A DNA stretch of 64,000 nucleotides from Enteractinococcus fodinae (GTDB lineage: Bacteria; Actinomycetota; Actinomycetes; Actinomycetales; Micrococcaceae): assembly GCF_031458395.1 (NCBI RefSeq), contig NZ_JAVDYJ010000001.1, forward strand, positions 496,001 to 560,000, given 5' to 3'. Within the stretch, counting starts at the first letter, position 1. Every line of letters begins with the position of its first letter. Below are positions 50,107 to 59,479 of the stretch, piece after piece. The notes beneath the pieces were generated by a model. The model was not told the origin of the DNA and ran no database searches. It saw only the letters and a program-made list of their open reading frames with translations. The position numbers and the translations under genes were made by a program.

Positions 50107-53100
50107 GTGCTGATTGTGCTGCTTGCACTCTTTCTGGTTGCGCTCGTCGCGCCCCTGATTATTCACAAAACGGGACGTTCGGGCTTCCTGCTTCTTGCAG
50201 CGGTACCTACAGCCGGTTTCATCTGGTTAGCCACCCAGCTACCGAAAGTTCTTGCCTCCGAGGAGCTGCTCGCCTCGGGTGCCGCCGCCGATAATCATGA
50301 TTCCAACCTCGTGCAAACCTGGGACTGGATCCCGTTTCTCGGCATCCAATTATCGTTCCGCCTAGACACCCTCAGCGCATTTCTCGGCCTCATCGTGTTG
50401 GGCGTCGGGGCAGCCGTATTGGTCTATTGTGCGCGCTACTTCGTCGCCGATGAACCTCGTTTGGGCTCTTTTGCAGCTCAGTTCATGGCGTTTGCCGGGG
50501 CCATGTTCGGTTTGGTCGTCACCGACGATCTGCTGGTGCTCTACGTGTTTTGGGAAATCACCTCGATCCTGTCGTTTCTGATGATCGGGTACCAAGCCCA
50601 CCGCATCTTTGCCCGCCGGTCAGCCATGACGGCGCTCATCGTCACCACATTTGGTGGCCTCGGGATGCTCATCGGCCTGGTGATGTTCGGCCATGCGGCC
50701 GGTACATACCGTATTTCAGAAATCGTGGCTCAAGGAGCCGATTTACTCACCGGAGACTACGCCGGCGCTTACATCACCTGGGCCATTGCTCTCATCCTGC
50801 TTGGCGCGACGACCAAGTCTGCCCAAGTTCCCTTCCACTTCTGGCTCCCGGCCGCTATGGCCGCTCCGACTCCCGTCTCGGCCTATCTCCACGCCGCAGC
50901 GATGGTCAAAGCCGGTATCTACCTTGTTGCCCGCTTCGCACCGGCCTTCGCCGGGGAAACCGTCTGGCAGGTCTTGGTCTTAGGCGTGGGCATGTGGACG
51001 ATGCTGCTGGGCGGCTGGCGTGCCCTGCGCCAGAACGACATCAAACTGATCCTGGCCTACGGGACGGTATCGCAACTGGGCTTTTTGATGATCGCCAACG
51101 GGCTTGGCACAGCCAGCGGGGCGATTGCCGGGCTGACCATGCTGCTGGCGCACTCGTTATTCAAAGCGCCCCTGTTCATGGTCGTCGGTGCCATCGACAA
51201 AATCACCGGAACTCGAGACTTGCATAAGCTCTCGGGTCTGCGAAAATCCCACCCGGCACTGTTTTGGATCGCCGCCATCGCCTCACTCTCAATGGCTGGC
51301 GTGCCACCCCTGTTCGGGTTCATCGGCAAAGAAACCGTTATGCAAGCCTCCCTGGATTGGGCCCTGTGGCGCAGTGACACCTTCCTGGCCGCCGGACCAA
51401 ACTTCTGGGGCGCAGTCTGGAGCTGGGCACCGCTGGTCGTCGTCGTGCTGGGTTCGGTGCTGACCGTGGCCTACACAGCACGCTTCATGTGGGCCGCATT
51501 TGCCACCAAAAAGATCGTGGCCGGAGGCGAACTCGTCGACGTCCCTGCCACCCCCGCGCTGCGAGGCTTTGGTCGTCTGGGCATGATCCCAGCCGGTGCG
51601 CTGTCGGCAGCCGGTATTGTGGCGGCCCTGGTGCCAGGCTGGGTCGGAGCGCTCCCGTATGGTTACAGCCAAACCTTCCCACTCATCGACGGGGAATACA
51701 TCCAACCACTTGCGTTATGGCATGGTTTCAACCTGGTGCTTGGGCTGTCCATTGGGATTATTCTGACGGGCTTGCTGCTGTTTGTATTGCGCCGCCAGGT
51801 GTACGAGGCGCAAGAAGCTGTGCCCACCTGGATCGATATGTCGCGAGTCTATCGCGCGGGAATGGCGCGGTTAGACGATGCGGCGATCTGGATAACCGGT
51901 CGTACCCAGCGCGGTGACCTCTCGTTCTACCTGTACATCATTTTAGCGGTGACCGTGATAGCGCCGTTGGCCATCATGTTGTTCCCGACCAACGCGGATA
52001 CGACCACGATCTCACTACCGAATGCCGCCTTCTTTGGCGACTGGATGCTCACCGGTCATCCGGTGCACTTGCTGGTTGCCGTGGTGATGATCATGGCCGC
52101 CATCGCCGCCATTCGCGCCAAACGACGTTTTTGGGCGGTGCTGTTAGTCTCCACGACCGGCTACGGTCTGGCCGCGATCTTTGCGATCCAAGGGTCACCG
52201 GACCTGGCGCTCACCCAGCTCCTGGTCGAATCGGTGTTGACCGTTGCGATGGTGCTCGGGTTGCGCGTGCTGCCCCCGGACATCCCCAAGGTGCACGAGA
52301 AACACGACAACCAGTGGGCGCGGGCCTTATTGGCGATCGCTTTTGGTTTCATCATGATGTGGGTCGGTGCCACCGTGATGGCCTCGCGGACCGCAGATCC
52401 GATCTCCTTGGCCATGCCAGACCTGTCGTATAGCGAAGGCGGCGGGACGAACATCGTCAACGTCACCCTGGTCGATATGCGTGCCTGGGATACTTTTGGC
52501 GAAATTACAGTGCTGGCCGCAGCAGCCACGGGTGTCGCATCCTTGGTATTTATCGCCGAACGGGAGAAACGCCGCAAAACTGCCAGTGAGATAGCCGCCG
52601 GTACGGTGGGTGCATACCGCGTCGCCGAAATTCCGCTCAACGAGGCCGAAGTCAAAAGTTTCGCGAACTTCTTCAAGGTCCAGCGCCAGCCCTGGATTGT
52701 CGCCGGCGCGACGCTGGCGCCCGAGCGGCGTTCGATTATTTTCGAAGTCATCACCCGCCTGATCTTCCACGCGATCATCCTGGTCTCGGTGTACTTGCTC
52801 ATCGCCGGGCACAACCTCCCCGGTGGAGGCTTCGCCGGGGGGCTGCTGGCGGGTATCGCCTTTGCGATCCGGTATGTGGCCGGTGGCCGATTCGAGCTCG
52901 AACAAGCGATCAAGATCCCCGCTGGGATTATTTTGGGCTCGGGCCTGGCGATTGCAGCTCTTGCCGGGGTTGTCCCGCTGTTCTTTGGCGGCCAGGTCTT
53001 CCAGGCCTACGATGTCGAAGTGCTCTTACCGTTTTTCGGCCACGTACACTTTGCCTCGGCCATGGTCTTTGACATCGGGGTCTACTTGGTGGTCATCGGA

Positions 53101-53241
53101 TTAGTTATCGATGTGCTGCGCTCCCTGGGTTCGGAAGTCGACCGGCGCTATGAAATAGAAACCCGTGACCGCGCGGAAGCTGAACAGCGCATGGCCGCTG
53201 CTCGAGCCAGCGCGCAGGCAGGAGGACGCAGTGACCATTGA
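50107..53241 (+). CDS. mrpA: Mrp Na+/H+ antiporter subunit A, with fused MrpB
   Basis: The 1044-residue protein begins with a NuoL-like antiporter domain (about 1-480), containing GATTKSAQVPFHFWLPAAMAAPTPVSAYLHAAAMVKAGIYL with the proton-channel Lys. DUF4040 and MbhE-like segments follow. The final roughly 190 residues (from NFFKVQRQPWIVAGAT through NLPGGGFAGGLLAGIAFAIR) form an MrpB domain, so no separate mrpB gene is needed. GTG start with GGAGG 5 nt upstream. It is the core proton/sodium path of a seven-function Mrp complex. Confidence 0.95.
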   Translation: MLIVLLALFLVALVAPLIIHKTGRSGFLLLAAVPTAGFIWLATQLPKVLASEELLASGAAADNHDSNLVQTWDWIPFLGIQLSFRLDTLSAFLGLIVLGVGAAVLVYCARYFVADEPRLGSFAAQFMAFAGAMFGLVVTDDLLVLYVFWEITSILSFLMIGYQAHRIFARRSAMTALIVTTFGGLGMLIGLVMFGHAAGTYRISEIVAQGADLLTGDYAGAYITWAIALILLGATTKSAQVPFHFWLPAAMAAPTPVSAYLHAAAMVKAGIYLVARFAPAFAGETVWQVLVLGVGMWTMLLGGWRALRQNDIKLILAYGTVSQLGFLMIANGLGTASGAIAGLTMLLAHSLFKAPLFMVVGAIDKITGTRDLHKLSGLRKSHPALFWIAAIASLSMAGVPPLFGFIGKETVMQASLDWALWRSDTFLAAGPNFWGAVWSWAPLVVVVLGSVLTVAYTARFMWAAFATKKIVAGGELVDVPATPALRGFGRLGMIPAGALSAAGIVAALVPGWVGALPYGYSQTFPLIDGEYIQPLALWHGFNLVLGLSIGIILTGLLLFVLRRQVYEAQEAVPTWIDMSRVYRAGMARLDDAAIWITGRTQRGDLSFYLYIILAVTVIAPLAIMLFPTNADTTTISLPNAAFFGDWMLTGHPVHLLVAVVMIMAAIAAIRAKRRFWAVLLVSTTGYGLAAIFAIQGSPDLALTQLLVESVLTVAMVLGLRVLPPDIPKVHEKHDNQWARALLAIAFGFIMMWVGATVMASRTADPISLAMPDLSYSEGGGTNIVNVTLVDMRAWDTFGEITVLAAAATGVASLVFIAEREKRRKTASEIAAGTVGAYRVAEIPLNEAEVKSFANFFKVQRQPWIVAGATLAPERRSIIFEVITRLIFHAIILVSVYLLIAGHNLPGGGFAGGLLAGIAFAIRYVAGGRFELEQAIKIPAGIILGSGLAIAALAGVVPLFFGGQVFQAYDVEVLLPFFGHVHFASAMVFDIGVYLVVIGLVIDVLRSLGSEVDRRYEIETRDRAEAEQRMAAARASAQAGGRSDH

Positions 53242-53737
53242 TGCCATCCTGTTGCTCATCATGGGCGTGATGTTTGCGGCCGCGATCTACCTATTGATGG
53301 ACCGGACCCTAACCCGGATCCTGTTCGGGATCATGATGTTCACCAACGCGGCCAACCTGTTGATCATCATCATGGCCGGACCGGCTGGGTTCCCGCCGAT
53401 CGTCACCGATGGCGTGGCCGATGAAGAATACTTCGACCCCCTACCGCAAGCACTGACCTTGACCTCCATTGTGATCGGTTTCGCCGTGACCGCGTTCTTG
53501 CTGGCGCTGATTTACCGTTCCTGGGTGCTTGCTCGTCGCGACGAGGTCCAGGTGGATATCGAGGACGTCCAGGTTGCCGAACAGCCAGCCTACGACGCCG
53601 AAGATGACGCTGACATCGCTACGGAAGAATCCGAATTCCTCGAAGACCATGAGGACCCCAATATTTACTACGAACTCACCACCCCAGACGACCCAGCGGT
53701 GCCGGGTAATGATCCGAAAGATGGTGAGCGCTGGTGA
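53231..53737 (+). CDS. mrpC: Mrp antiporter subunit C (NuoK-like)
   Basis: The 168-residue protein has three helices (IDAILLLIMGVMFAAAIYLLM, the RILFGIMMFTNAANLLIIIM helix, and ALTLTSIVIGFAVTAFLLALIYR) typical of MrpC/NuoK, with PLPQALTLT.IVI as family core. It carries a long acidic tail of over 60 residues (VDIEDVQV onwards), longer than the usual MrpC of about 115. GTG start with GGAGG 5 nt upstream; overlaps the mrpA stop. Confidence 0.94.
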   Translation: MTIDAILLLIMGVMFAAAIYLLMDRTLTRILFGIMMFTNAANLLIIIMAGPAGFPPIVTDGVADEEYFDPLPQALTLTSIVIGFAVTAFLLALIYRSWVLARRDEVQVDIEDVQVAEQPAYDAEDDADIATEESEFLEDHEDPNIYYELTTPDDPAVPGNDPKDGERW

Positions 53738-55407
53738 CTGAGTTCTCTGTAGTATCTCTGGCGCCACTATCGGTGCTGCTGCCCATCTTGGGGGCAGCGA
53801 TCGCTTTCACGCTGGTACGCAAACCCGTCAGCCAGATTGTCGTCACCCTCACCACCCTGGCGGTGACCCTGGCTCTGGAGATCTGGCTGCTGGCTGATGT
53901 GTGGGTCCACGGTGGTGCCGAATCCGTGCTGATGGGTGGATGGGAAGCCCCGATTGGCATTTCCCTGGTCGTTGACCGGTTCTCGGCCCTGATGCTGGTG
54001 ATCTCCTCGATCGTAGTCATGCTGGTGCTGCTGTTTTCCTCGGCCCAGGGCGTCGGAAGCGACGAATCACCGCAGCAACCCGTTTCGATCTTCCATCCCA
54101 CGTTCCTAATCTTGACCGCAGGCGTCTCCAACGCGTTCCTAGCGGGGGATCTGTTCAACCTCTACGTCGGATTCGAAATCCTGCTCGTCGCCTCCTACGT
54201 GCTCCTGACGATCGGGGGAACCGGGCCCCGTGTGCGAGCCGGGGTGACCTACGTGGTCGTCTCGGTGGTCTCCTCAGTCATCTTTTTGATCGCCATCGCG
54301 ATGATCTACGGTGCAACCGGTACCGTCAACATGGCGGACGTCGCGCTCAAAATGGGCGACCTCGACCCGGACTTACAACAGGTATTACATCTGATGCTGC
54401 TGGTCGGGTTCGGTATTAAGGCCGCGGTGTTCCCGCTGTCGTTCTGGTTACCGGACTCCTATCCGACCGCACCGGCACCGGTGACCGCCGTGTTTGCGGG
54501 GTTGCTGACCAAAGTCGGGGTGTATGCGATCATCCGGACCGAGACCTTGCTGTTCCCCGGTGACCGGGTCAATACGCTCTTATTGGTGATCTCCGGGCTG
54601 ACGATGATCGTTGGCATCTTGGGCGCCCTGGTGCAGTTCGACATCAAACGTGTGCTGTCGTTTACCCTGGTGTCCCACATCGGCTACATGCTTTTCGGTG
54701 TTGCGGTCGCAAACCATATCGGTCTGACGGCGACGGTGTTCTACGTTGTCCACCACATCACCATTCAAACCTCCCTGTTTTTGGTCACCGGACTCATTGA
54801 ATACCGCACCGGTTCGGCAAATGTCGAACGCCTGGGTTCGATGGCAAAGATCTCGCCGCTGGTGGCCGTGCTCTTTCTCGTCCCGGCGCTCAACCTGGGC
54901 GGCATCCCACCGTTTTCCGGGTTTATCGGCAAGGTCGGTTTGGTCGAAGGTGGCGTGGTGAACGGGTCACCATTGGCGTGGGTCATGGTCGCAGCGTCCA
55001 TCCTGACATCGCTGCTCACACTGATCGTTATGATGCGCGTGTGGACCCGAGTGTTCTGGCGCCCCATCGAGGACGCCGAAGATCCCGCCATGCGCGGGAT
55101 GGAAGAAGCCAAACGTGCCGAGAACGGCAGAAAACCGTTGCGCCAGGACTCCCCGGGGCTGGTCGCGCCAACCGTTGCCCTCGTTGGGGTGGGGGTCGCG
55201 TTAACCATCGTGGCCGGTCCGCTCTTCGATTTTGCCAACGAAGCCGCCGATGACATGATCCGCCGCACCCCGTATATTGAGGCGGTACTGGGCGAAGAAG
55301 CCGCCCAAGAAGCGCAGCTGGAAGCCGACCAGTTAGAAGCCTGGGGGATCACCGGATCTGACGGTGCCGGCTCGGCTCAAGGTTCGGAAGGAGGCGACGA
55401 CTCGTGA
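53734..55407 (+). CDS. mrpD: Mrp antiporter subunit D (NuoN/M-like)
   Basis: The 557-residue protein is an antiporter-like subunit with about 14 helices. It has GIKAAVFPLSFWLPDSYPTAPAPVTAVFAGLLTKVGVYAI, with channel Lys residues, and LVPALNLGGIPPFSGFIGKVGLV. The C-terminal tail is acidic. GTG overlaps the mrpC stop (GTGA). Confidence 0.95.
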   Translation: MTEFSVVSLAPLSVLLPILGAAIAFTLVRKPVSQIVVTLTTLAVTLALEIWLLADVWVHGGAESVLMGGWEAPIGISLVVDRFSALMLVISSIVVMLVLLFSSAQGVGSDESPQQPVSIFHPTFLILTAGVSNAFLAGDLFNLYVGFEILLVASYVLLTIGGTGPRVRAGVTYVVVSVVSSVIFLIAIAMIYGATGTVNMADVALKMGDLDPDLQQVLHLMLLVGFGIKAAVFPLSFWLPDSYPTAPAPVTAVFAGLLTKVGVYAIIRTETLLFPGDRVNTLLLVISGLTMIVGILGALVQFDIKRVLSFTLVSHIGYMLFGVAVANHIGLTATVFYVVHHITIQTSLFLVTGLIEYRTGSANVERLGSMAKISPLVAVLFLVPALNLGGIPPFSGFIGKVGLVEGGVVNGSPLAWVMVAASILTSLLTLIVMMRVWTRVFWRPIEDAEDPAMRGMEEAKRAENGRKPLRQDSPGLVAPTVALVGVGVALTIVAGPLFDFANEAADDMIRRTPYIEAVLGEEAAQEAQLEADQLEAWGITGSDGAGSAQGSEGGDDS

Positions 55408-56072
55408 CGCATACCCCAGCCAACCGGCGCACCGACCACGAAGATGCGCCATCGTCCATTGAGGATAAACGAACCCGACGGTCGCAATGGCCCATGGTGG
55501 TCGCGCTGACGTTCATTTGGGTGGCGCTCTGGCAAGACATCACATTGCCAACCATCGTGCTGGGCATCATATTTAGTGTCGCCGTGATGTTGGCGTTACC
55601 GTTGCCACCGGTCCCATTCGCCGACCGGTTCAACGTGTTCCATTCGCTGAAATTCGCGCTGTATTTCCTGTGGAAAATTGTCGCTGCCACCTGGGATGTT
55701 GCGGTCAAATCGATTAAACCGGGTCCGAAAGTGATCAACTCCGTGGTCGCGGTCAAACTGCGCACCCAAGACGACTTACTGCTCACGCTCGTGGGCCACG
55801 TCTATGCGCTGATTCCCGGTTCCTTGGTCATTGACGTTGACCGTCCCAGCTCGACCCTGTTTTTGCACGTCATCGACGTCCCCGACGAGGATGCGGCCGA
55901 AGCCTTCCGCGTAGAATCCCTGGACATCGAGGCCCAGATGATTCGTGGCTTCGGTTCCAAGCGAGACTACGCCTTGGTCAAGGCCGAGGATCGAGCCGGT
56001 GATGGGGTCATCCGTCGGCATTCCGAACTTGAGGTGCCCATCGAGATCGCCGAGACGGAGGAGAATTCATGA
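55404..56072 (+). CDS. mrpE: Mrp antiporter subunit E
   Basis: The 222-residue protein has two N-terminal helices (VVALTFIWVALWQDITLPTIVLGIIFSVAVML) and the MNHE domain with FHSLKFALYFLWKIVAATWDVAVKSI, LLTLVGHVYALIPGSLVIDVD and LFLHVIDV. Extra basic N-terminal residues (EDKRTRRSQ) precede the first helix. GTG overlaps the mrpD stop by 4 nt; GGAGG upstream. Confidence 0.94.
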   Translation: MTHTPANRRTDHEDAPSSIEDKRTRRSQWPMVVALTFIWVALWQDITLPTIVLGIIFSVAVMLALPLPPVPFADRFNVFHSLKFALYFLWKIVAATWDVAVKSIKPGPKVINSVVAVKLRTQDDLLLTLVGHVYALIPGSLVIDVDRPSSTLFLHVIDVPDEDAAEAFRVESLDIEAQMIRGFGSKRDYALVKAEDRAGDGVIRRHSELEVPIEIAETEENS

Positions 56073-56389
56073 GTGTGATGGCCTTGGCGGGCTGGATAAG
56101 CCTGGCGTTTCTGGCATTTGGTGCACTGGGTGCCCTCTACCGGATCATCCGCGGCCCGGCTCTGCTGGACCGCGCGATCGCCCTCGATGTCATTTTGATC
56201 GTGTTCTCCTCGGGACTGACCGTTTGGATGGCGCTCAACGAGCACACCCACTTCATCGTCGTGGTGGTCGCCGCGTCGCTCATCGGGTTCCTGTCCTCGA
56301 CCACGTTGGCGCGGTTCACCGTAGAAGGCGCACACGCCAACCAATCCGAGCCCGAACCGCAACACGCTCCAACAGGCGGTGAGCTCTAA
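56069..56389 (+). CDS. mrpF: Mrp antiporter subunit F
   Basis: The 106-residue protein has three helices, with YRIIRGPALLDRAIALDVILIVFSSGLTVW matching the MrpF (MnhF) core R..RGP...DR..A.D. ATG overlaps the mrpE stop (ATGA), with GGAGGAG upstream. Confidence 0.94.
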   Translation: MSVMALAGWISLAFLAFGALGALYRIIRGPALLDRAIALDVILIVFSSGLTVWMALNEHTHFIVVVVAASLIGFLSSTTLARFTVEGAHANQSEPEPQHAPTGGEL

Positions 56390-56796
56390 TGGAACTCACC
56401 TATGACTCGTGGATGGAGATCGTTGCGGCCATCCTTCTGGTGTTGGGGACGCTACTGTCCGCGGTCGCGGGATTCGGTCTGCTGCGCTTTCCCGATGTAC
56501 TGTCGCGCATGCACGCGTCAACCAAACCCCAAGTGCTGGGGCTTTTGCTGGCGTTGGCCGGGCTGGGTTTCGCGTTGGAAACCTGGGCGGTGATCCCGGT
56601 GCTCATTGTCGCCTGGCTGGCCCAACTGATCACCGCGCCGGTGTCAGCACACATGGTCGGTCGGGCAACCTATCGCTCACACCACCTCGATCCGGCCCAT
56701 ATTGCCGTCGATGATCTCGCCCAGGCGGTGCAAGCCCAAGACCGGGCCGATGCGGAGCAACAACAGCGCCAACACCCGCACCAAGACCGCCGTTAG
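56389..56796 (+). CDS. mrpG: Mrp antiporter subunit G
   Basis: The 135-residue protein has three helices and the MrpG core: GTLLSAVAGFGLLRFPDVLSRMHASTKPQVLGLLLALAG, and an APVSAHMVGRATYRS end. A Gln/His tail follows. It overlaps the mrpF stop by one base and ends with a 4-nt convergent overlap with the SDR gene, closing a complete mrpACDEFG operon. Confidence 0.94.
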   Translation: MELTYDSWMEIVAAILLVLGTLLSAVAGFGLLRFPDVLSRMHASTKPQVLGLLLALAGLGFALETWAVIPVLIVAWLAQLITAPVSAHMVGRATYRSHHLDPAHIAVDDLAQAVQAQDRADAEQQQRQHPHQDRR

Positions 56797-57611
56797 TATT
56801 GGACCCCGGTGAGCTCTTCGCTGAGCTGCCATAGCCGTCGTTGGGTTTCGGTTTCATAGGTTTCACGGTGGGCAGCAGCCGGCTGCTGGATGGAGAAATA
56901 TTGGCCCGTGGTCCCGTCGAGCCCGGGGTTGTTGATGAGGTTGAGCACCGCGTCGACTCCCGTGTCCAAATCATCGACTGTGCGCCCGTAGCCTTCTTTG
57001 ACCATCCGCGTGGGCATCAACGTGGCCGGGTGCAAGCTGTTAACGGTCACCACATCGGACAACAGGGTCTTGGCCAGGGCAAACCCGAAAGTGACCATCG
57101 CAAACTTACTCTGCGCATAGGCCCGGTTGCCCGAATAGCCGTGCTCCAGATGGGGGTCGGCGAAATCGATCGGCTGCTGTGCCCCGGAGGCGACATTGAC
57201 TATCCGACTCGGTGCTCCGATCTCAAGCAGGGGCAATAGCCGCTGGGTCAGCGCAAACGGGGCCAGGTGGTTCACCGCCAACCGCAGCTCATACCCATCG
57301 GCGGAGAGTTCGCGGGTATCGTCTGCCCCTTTTCCCACGCCTGCATTATGGACCAGCACATCTAGATGATCGGTCAGCTCAGCGACGTCATCGGCCAACC
57401 GCATCACCTGGTTCAGGTCGCTCAGATCAGCTTGCACCAGCTCAATCTGGGCCGGAGCATCGGCGAGTTCGCTGGCCACGGTCGCCAACCGTTCGGAGTC
57501 TCTGCCGTGCAGAATCAGCCGGACGTCCTGGTTGGCGAGCGTGTCGGCAACGGCACGGCCTAAGCCACTGGTTGCACCGGTGAGCAAAATGGTTCGGTCG
57601 GTAGTGTTCAT
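56793..57611 (-). CDS. Short-chain dehydrogenase (retinol-dehydrogenase-like)
   Basis: The 272-residue SDR has ILLTGATSGLGRAVADTLA, LVHNAGVG (NNAG variant), IVNVASGAQQ and AYAQSKFAMVTF with YxxxK, and NSLHPATLMPTRMV. Substrate unknown. Its stop overlaps mrpG (convergent). The next gene upstream on the same strand (mug) ends 57 nt before its start. Confidence 0.85.
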   Translation of the reverse strand: MNTTDRTILLTGATSGLGRAVADTLANQDVRLILHGRDSERLATVASELADAPAQIELVQADLSDLNQVMRLADDVAELTDHLDVLVHNAGVGKGADDTRELSADGYELRLAVNHLAPFALTQRLLPLLEIGAPSRIVNVASGAQQPIDFADPHLEHGYSGNRAYAQSKFAMVTFGFALAKTLLSDVVTVNSLHPATLMPTRMVKEGYGRTVDDLDTGVDAVLNLINNPGLDGTTGQYFSIQQPAAAHRETYETETQRRLWQLSEELTGVQY

Positions 57612-57668
57612 CGGACCTCCCTTGGAGCACGGTCTTGGAGTACATCGTGTGCGGGTTTTGGGGCCAGT

Positions 57669-58331
57669 CTAACGGGTGGCAGCGGCCCAGACCTCGGCCC
57701 ACTTCTCGCCCAGGGACGCAACGGATTCGTGAGCGTTGAGACCGCTGGGATCCGGCACCACCCAAAGTTGGGTTTCCGCGGGCCAGCCGTCAAGATCGGT
57801 CGTATCTTGCAGGCCCAACACGGCCGCGGGTTTTTGGAAAGCTGTTCGGAACGCGGTGATCCCGGTGAAGGCCACGACCTTCGGCTCTAACACTCGCACC
57901 CGCTGGACCAGTCGGTCGCAGCCGGCCTGCAATTCATCGCGCGACAGTTCAGAAGACCGCGAGGTTGGACGCGACACAATATTGGTCAAGCCGATGCCTC
58001 GTTCGGCGATCATCCGCTCATCCTCGTGGTCTAACCCGTTGGAATCATTCACCAGGGTGGGGGTGATACCGCCGGCGTGTAACGATTTCCAGAACCGGTT
58101 GCCCGGGCGCGCAAAGGGCGCCTGAACGGCAGCCGCCCACGGACTGGGATTGGTCCCGACGATCAGCAAGCGCAACAGTCCGGCGTTGTCGGCGTCGTTG
58201 GGGTAGGGCAGCAGATCATCCAAGCGCAGCTGTTGCTCGGCCGCATCGGCGAGTTCGGTTTTGGTAGGACGGCGACCATTCAAGGGGGATTGTCGGCGCC
58301 AGGTTCTCCAGTCGTCGGGCAATATGTTCAT
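57669..58331 (-). CDS. mug: Mug-type mismatch uracil-DNA glycosylase
   Basis: The 220-residue protein has LLIVGTNPSPWAAAVQAPFARPGNRFWKSLHAGGIT, matching the Mug/TDG GxNP.........FA.PGNRFW motif with catalytic Asn, and VVPDPSGLNAHES, the second Mug motif. It removes uracil or ethenocytosine from mismatches. The residue before NP is Thr (GTNPSP) where E. coli Mug has Ile. ATG 58331. Confidence 0.9.
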   Translation of the reverse strand: MNILPDDWRTWRRQSPLNGRRPTKTELADAAEQQLRLDDLLPYPNDADNAGLLRLLIVGTNPSPWAAAVQAPFARPGNRFWKSLHAGGITPTLVNDSNGLDHEDERMIAERGIGLTNIVSRPTSRSSELSRDELQAGCDRLVQRVRVLEPKVVAFTGITAFRTAFQKPAAVLGLQDTTDLDGWPAETQLWVVPDPSGLNAHESVASLGEKWAEVWAAATR

Positions 58332-58379
58332 GTGTCCACCCTAGATCCCGGTGACGCCGCGATGGCTAGAGTAGACCGT

Positions 58380-59078
58380 ATGAGTCATCCGGTTTCACGT
58401 CCCGATCGGCCCGATCACGAGCACCCTTGGGCCATGCAGTTGGTCATCCAACGCGATAAACAACATCCCGCCAACCATATTGATGTGTTGGAAGCTGCTG
58501 CCAGCGCGGTGGTGGGGTTGTTGGACGATCCGCGCACCACAAGTGTCGATGGCGCCTGGGCCGAGGCGGTCGCGCACTGGCGGGCCGGGTGGATTCGGAA
58601 GGTGGCACGGCGTGCGGAAAATAAACGCTGGGACGATGTCCAAGCCCTCGATGGTGTCACGGTCGCATCTGGTAGCGCTGCGGTCCGAGCGTTCGTACCG
58701 GGTCCGGTCGCACCCTTGCCGCCACAGTTGAAGAAATTACAAGTTGGCGGCACCGAGCTACCCCGGCTTCATGCTTCGACTCAGGACGATGCGGTGGTCA
58801 CCATCGAACTGAACCCTGACGTCGAGCTGTCCACCGGGAAGGCCGCTGCACAGGTGGGTCATGCGGGACAGCTGGCCTATGAACGGCTCATTGCCAGCGC
58901 TGACGACGACGCCCACGCACGCGCCGTGCTTGAATCCTGGCGAGCCGATGAGTTCCGGGTCCGAGTCCAGGTGCCTACGCCTGATCAGTGGGCGCAAGCG
59001 GATCATCCGGTGCGGGTGGTGGATGCTGGGCTCACCGAGATCGCCCAGGAGACCGAAACGGCGCGGGCGTTCTGGTAG
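58380..59078 (+). CDS. PTH2-family peptidyl-tRNA hydrolase-like protein
   Basis: The 232-residue protein ends with a PTH2-like domain: VVTIELNPDVELSTGKAAAQVGHAGQLAYERL with the GK.AAQ..HA motif that forms the PTH2 active site. The N-terminal half (about residues 1-110) has WAMQLVIQRDK..PANHIDVLEAAASAVVGLL, a second, degenerate copy-like region. Peptidyl-tRNA hydrolysis is the known PTH2 role but not shown here. TAGAGT lies 8 nt before the ATG, so it may be leaderless; ATG 58362 is an alternative. Confidence 0.75.
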   Translation: MSHPVSRPDRPDHEHPWAMQLVIQRDKQHPANHIDVLEAAASAVVGLLDDPRTTSVDGAWAEAVAHWRAGWIRKVARRAENKRWDDVQALDGVTVASGSAAVRAFVPGPVAPLPPQLKKLQVGGTELPRLHASTQDDAVVTIELNPDVELSTGKAAAQVGHAGQLAYERLIASADDDAHARAVLESWRADEFRVRVQVPTPDQWAQADHPVRVVDAGLTEIAQETETARAFW

Positions 59079-59115
59079 GTCTGCTACCCGCCCTCACAGC
59101 TGTCGGTTAAAACAG

Positions 59116-59148
59116 TGCTGCAGCGCCGAGTGCATCGACGCTGCAGCA
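59116..59148. terminator. Bidirectional hairpin between PTH2-like and DUF4235 genes
   Basis: A perfect 10-bp stem (TGCTGCAGCG with CGCTGCAGCA) with a 13-nt loop lies between two convergent genes. It has no U-tract; position suggests it serves both. Confidence 0.6.
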
Positions 59149-59162
59149 TAGGAAGCTTGCGT

Positions 59163-59444
59163 TTAAACCTCGGAGCGACCCAACTGTTTGGGCTGTTTAT
59201 TCGATTGTTTGTTCACGGCTTTGGAGACCAGACGCTGCGAACCGACCTCGAGTAGCGCTGAGACGCCGGCCGAGATCGTTGCGAAGGTTACGACGCGCAA
59301 CAGGGTGGCTTGATCGTCGTCGGTGTTTGGGGCTTCGTCGTCGCCGGTGGCAGCTTTCCAAATCGCTTCGACAGCTTTGGTGGCGACAAAACCGGCGCCA
59401 ATGGAGACTCCGGTGCGCAGGAGACGTTGCATCATGTCATTCAT
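59163..59444 (-). CDS. DUF4235 family protein
   Basis: The 93-residue protein has RLLRTGVSIGAGFVATKAVEAIWKAATGDDEAP, then a second helix VVTFATISAGVSALLEVGSQRLVSKAV, the DUF4235 pattern of small two-helix membrane proteins with an acidic P-rich loop. Function unknown in the family. It lies 35 nt downstream of the MMPL gene on the same strand and may share its transcript. Confidence 0.8.
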   Translation of the reverse strand: MNDMMQRLLRTGVSIGAGFVATKAVEAIWKAATGDDEAPNTDDDQATLLRVVTFATISAGVSALLEVGSQRLVSKAVNKQSNKQPKQLGRSEV

Positions 59445-59479
59445 GGGTTTGCCTTTCTCGCGGGTTGACTTCTTCCAGC

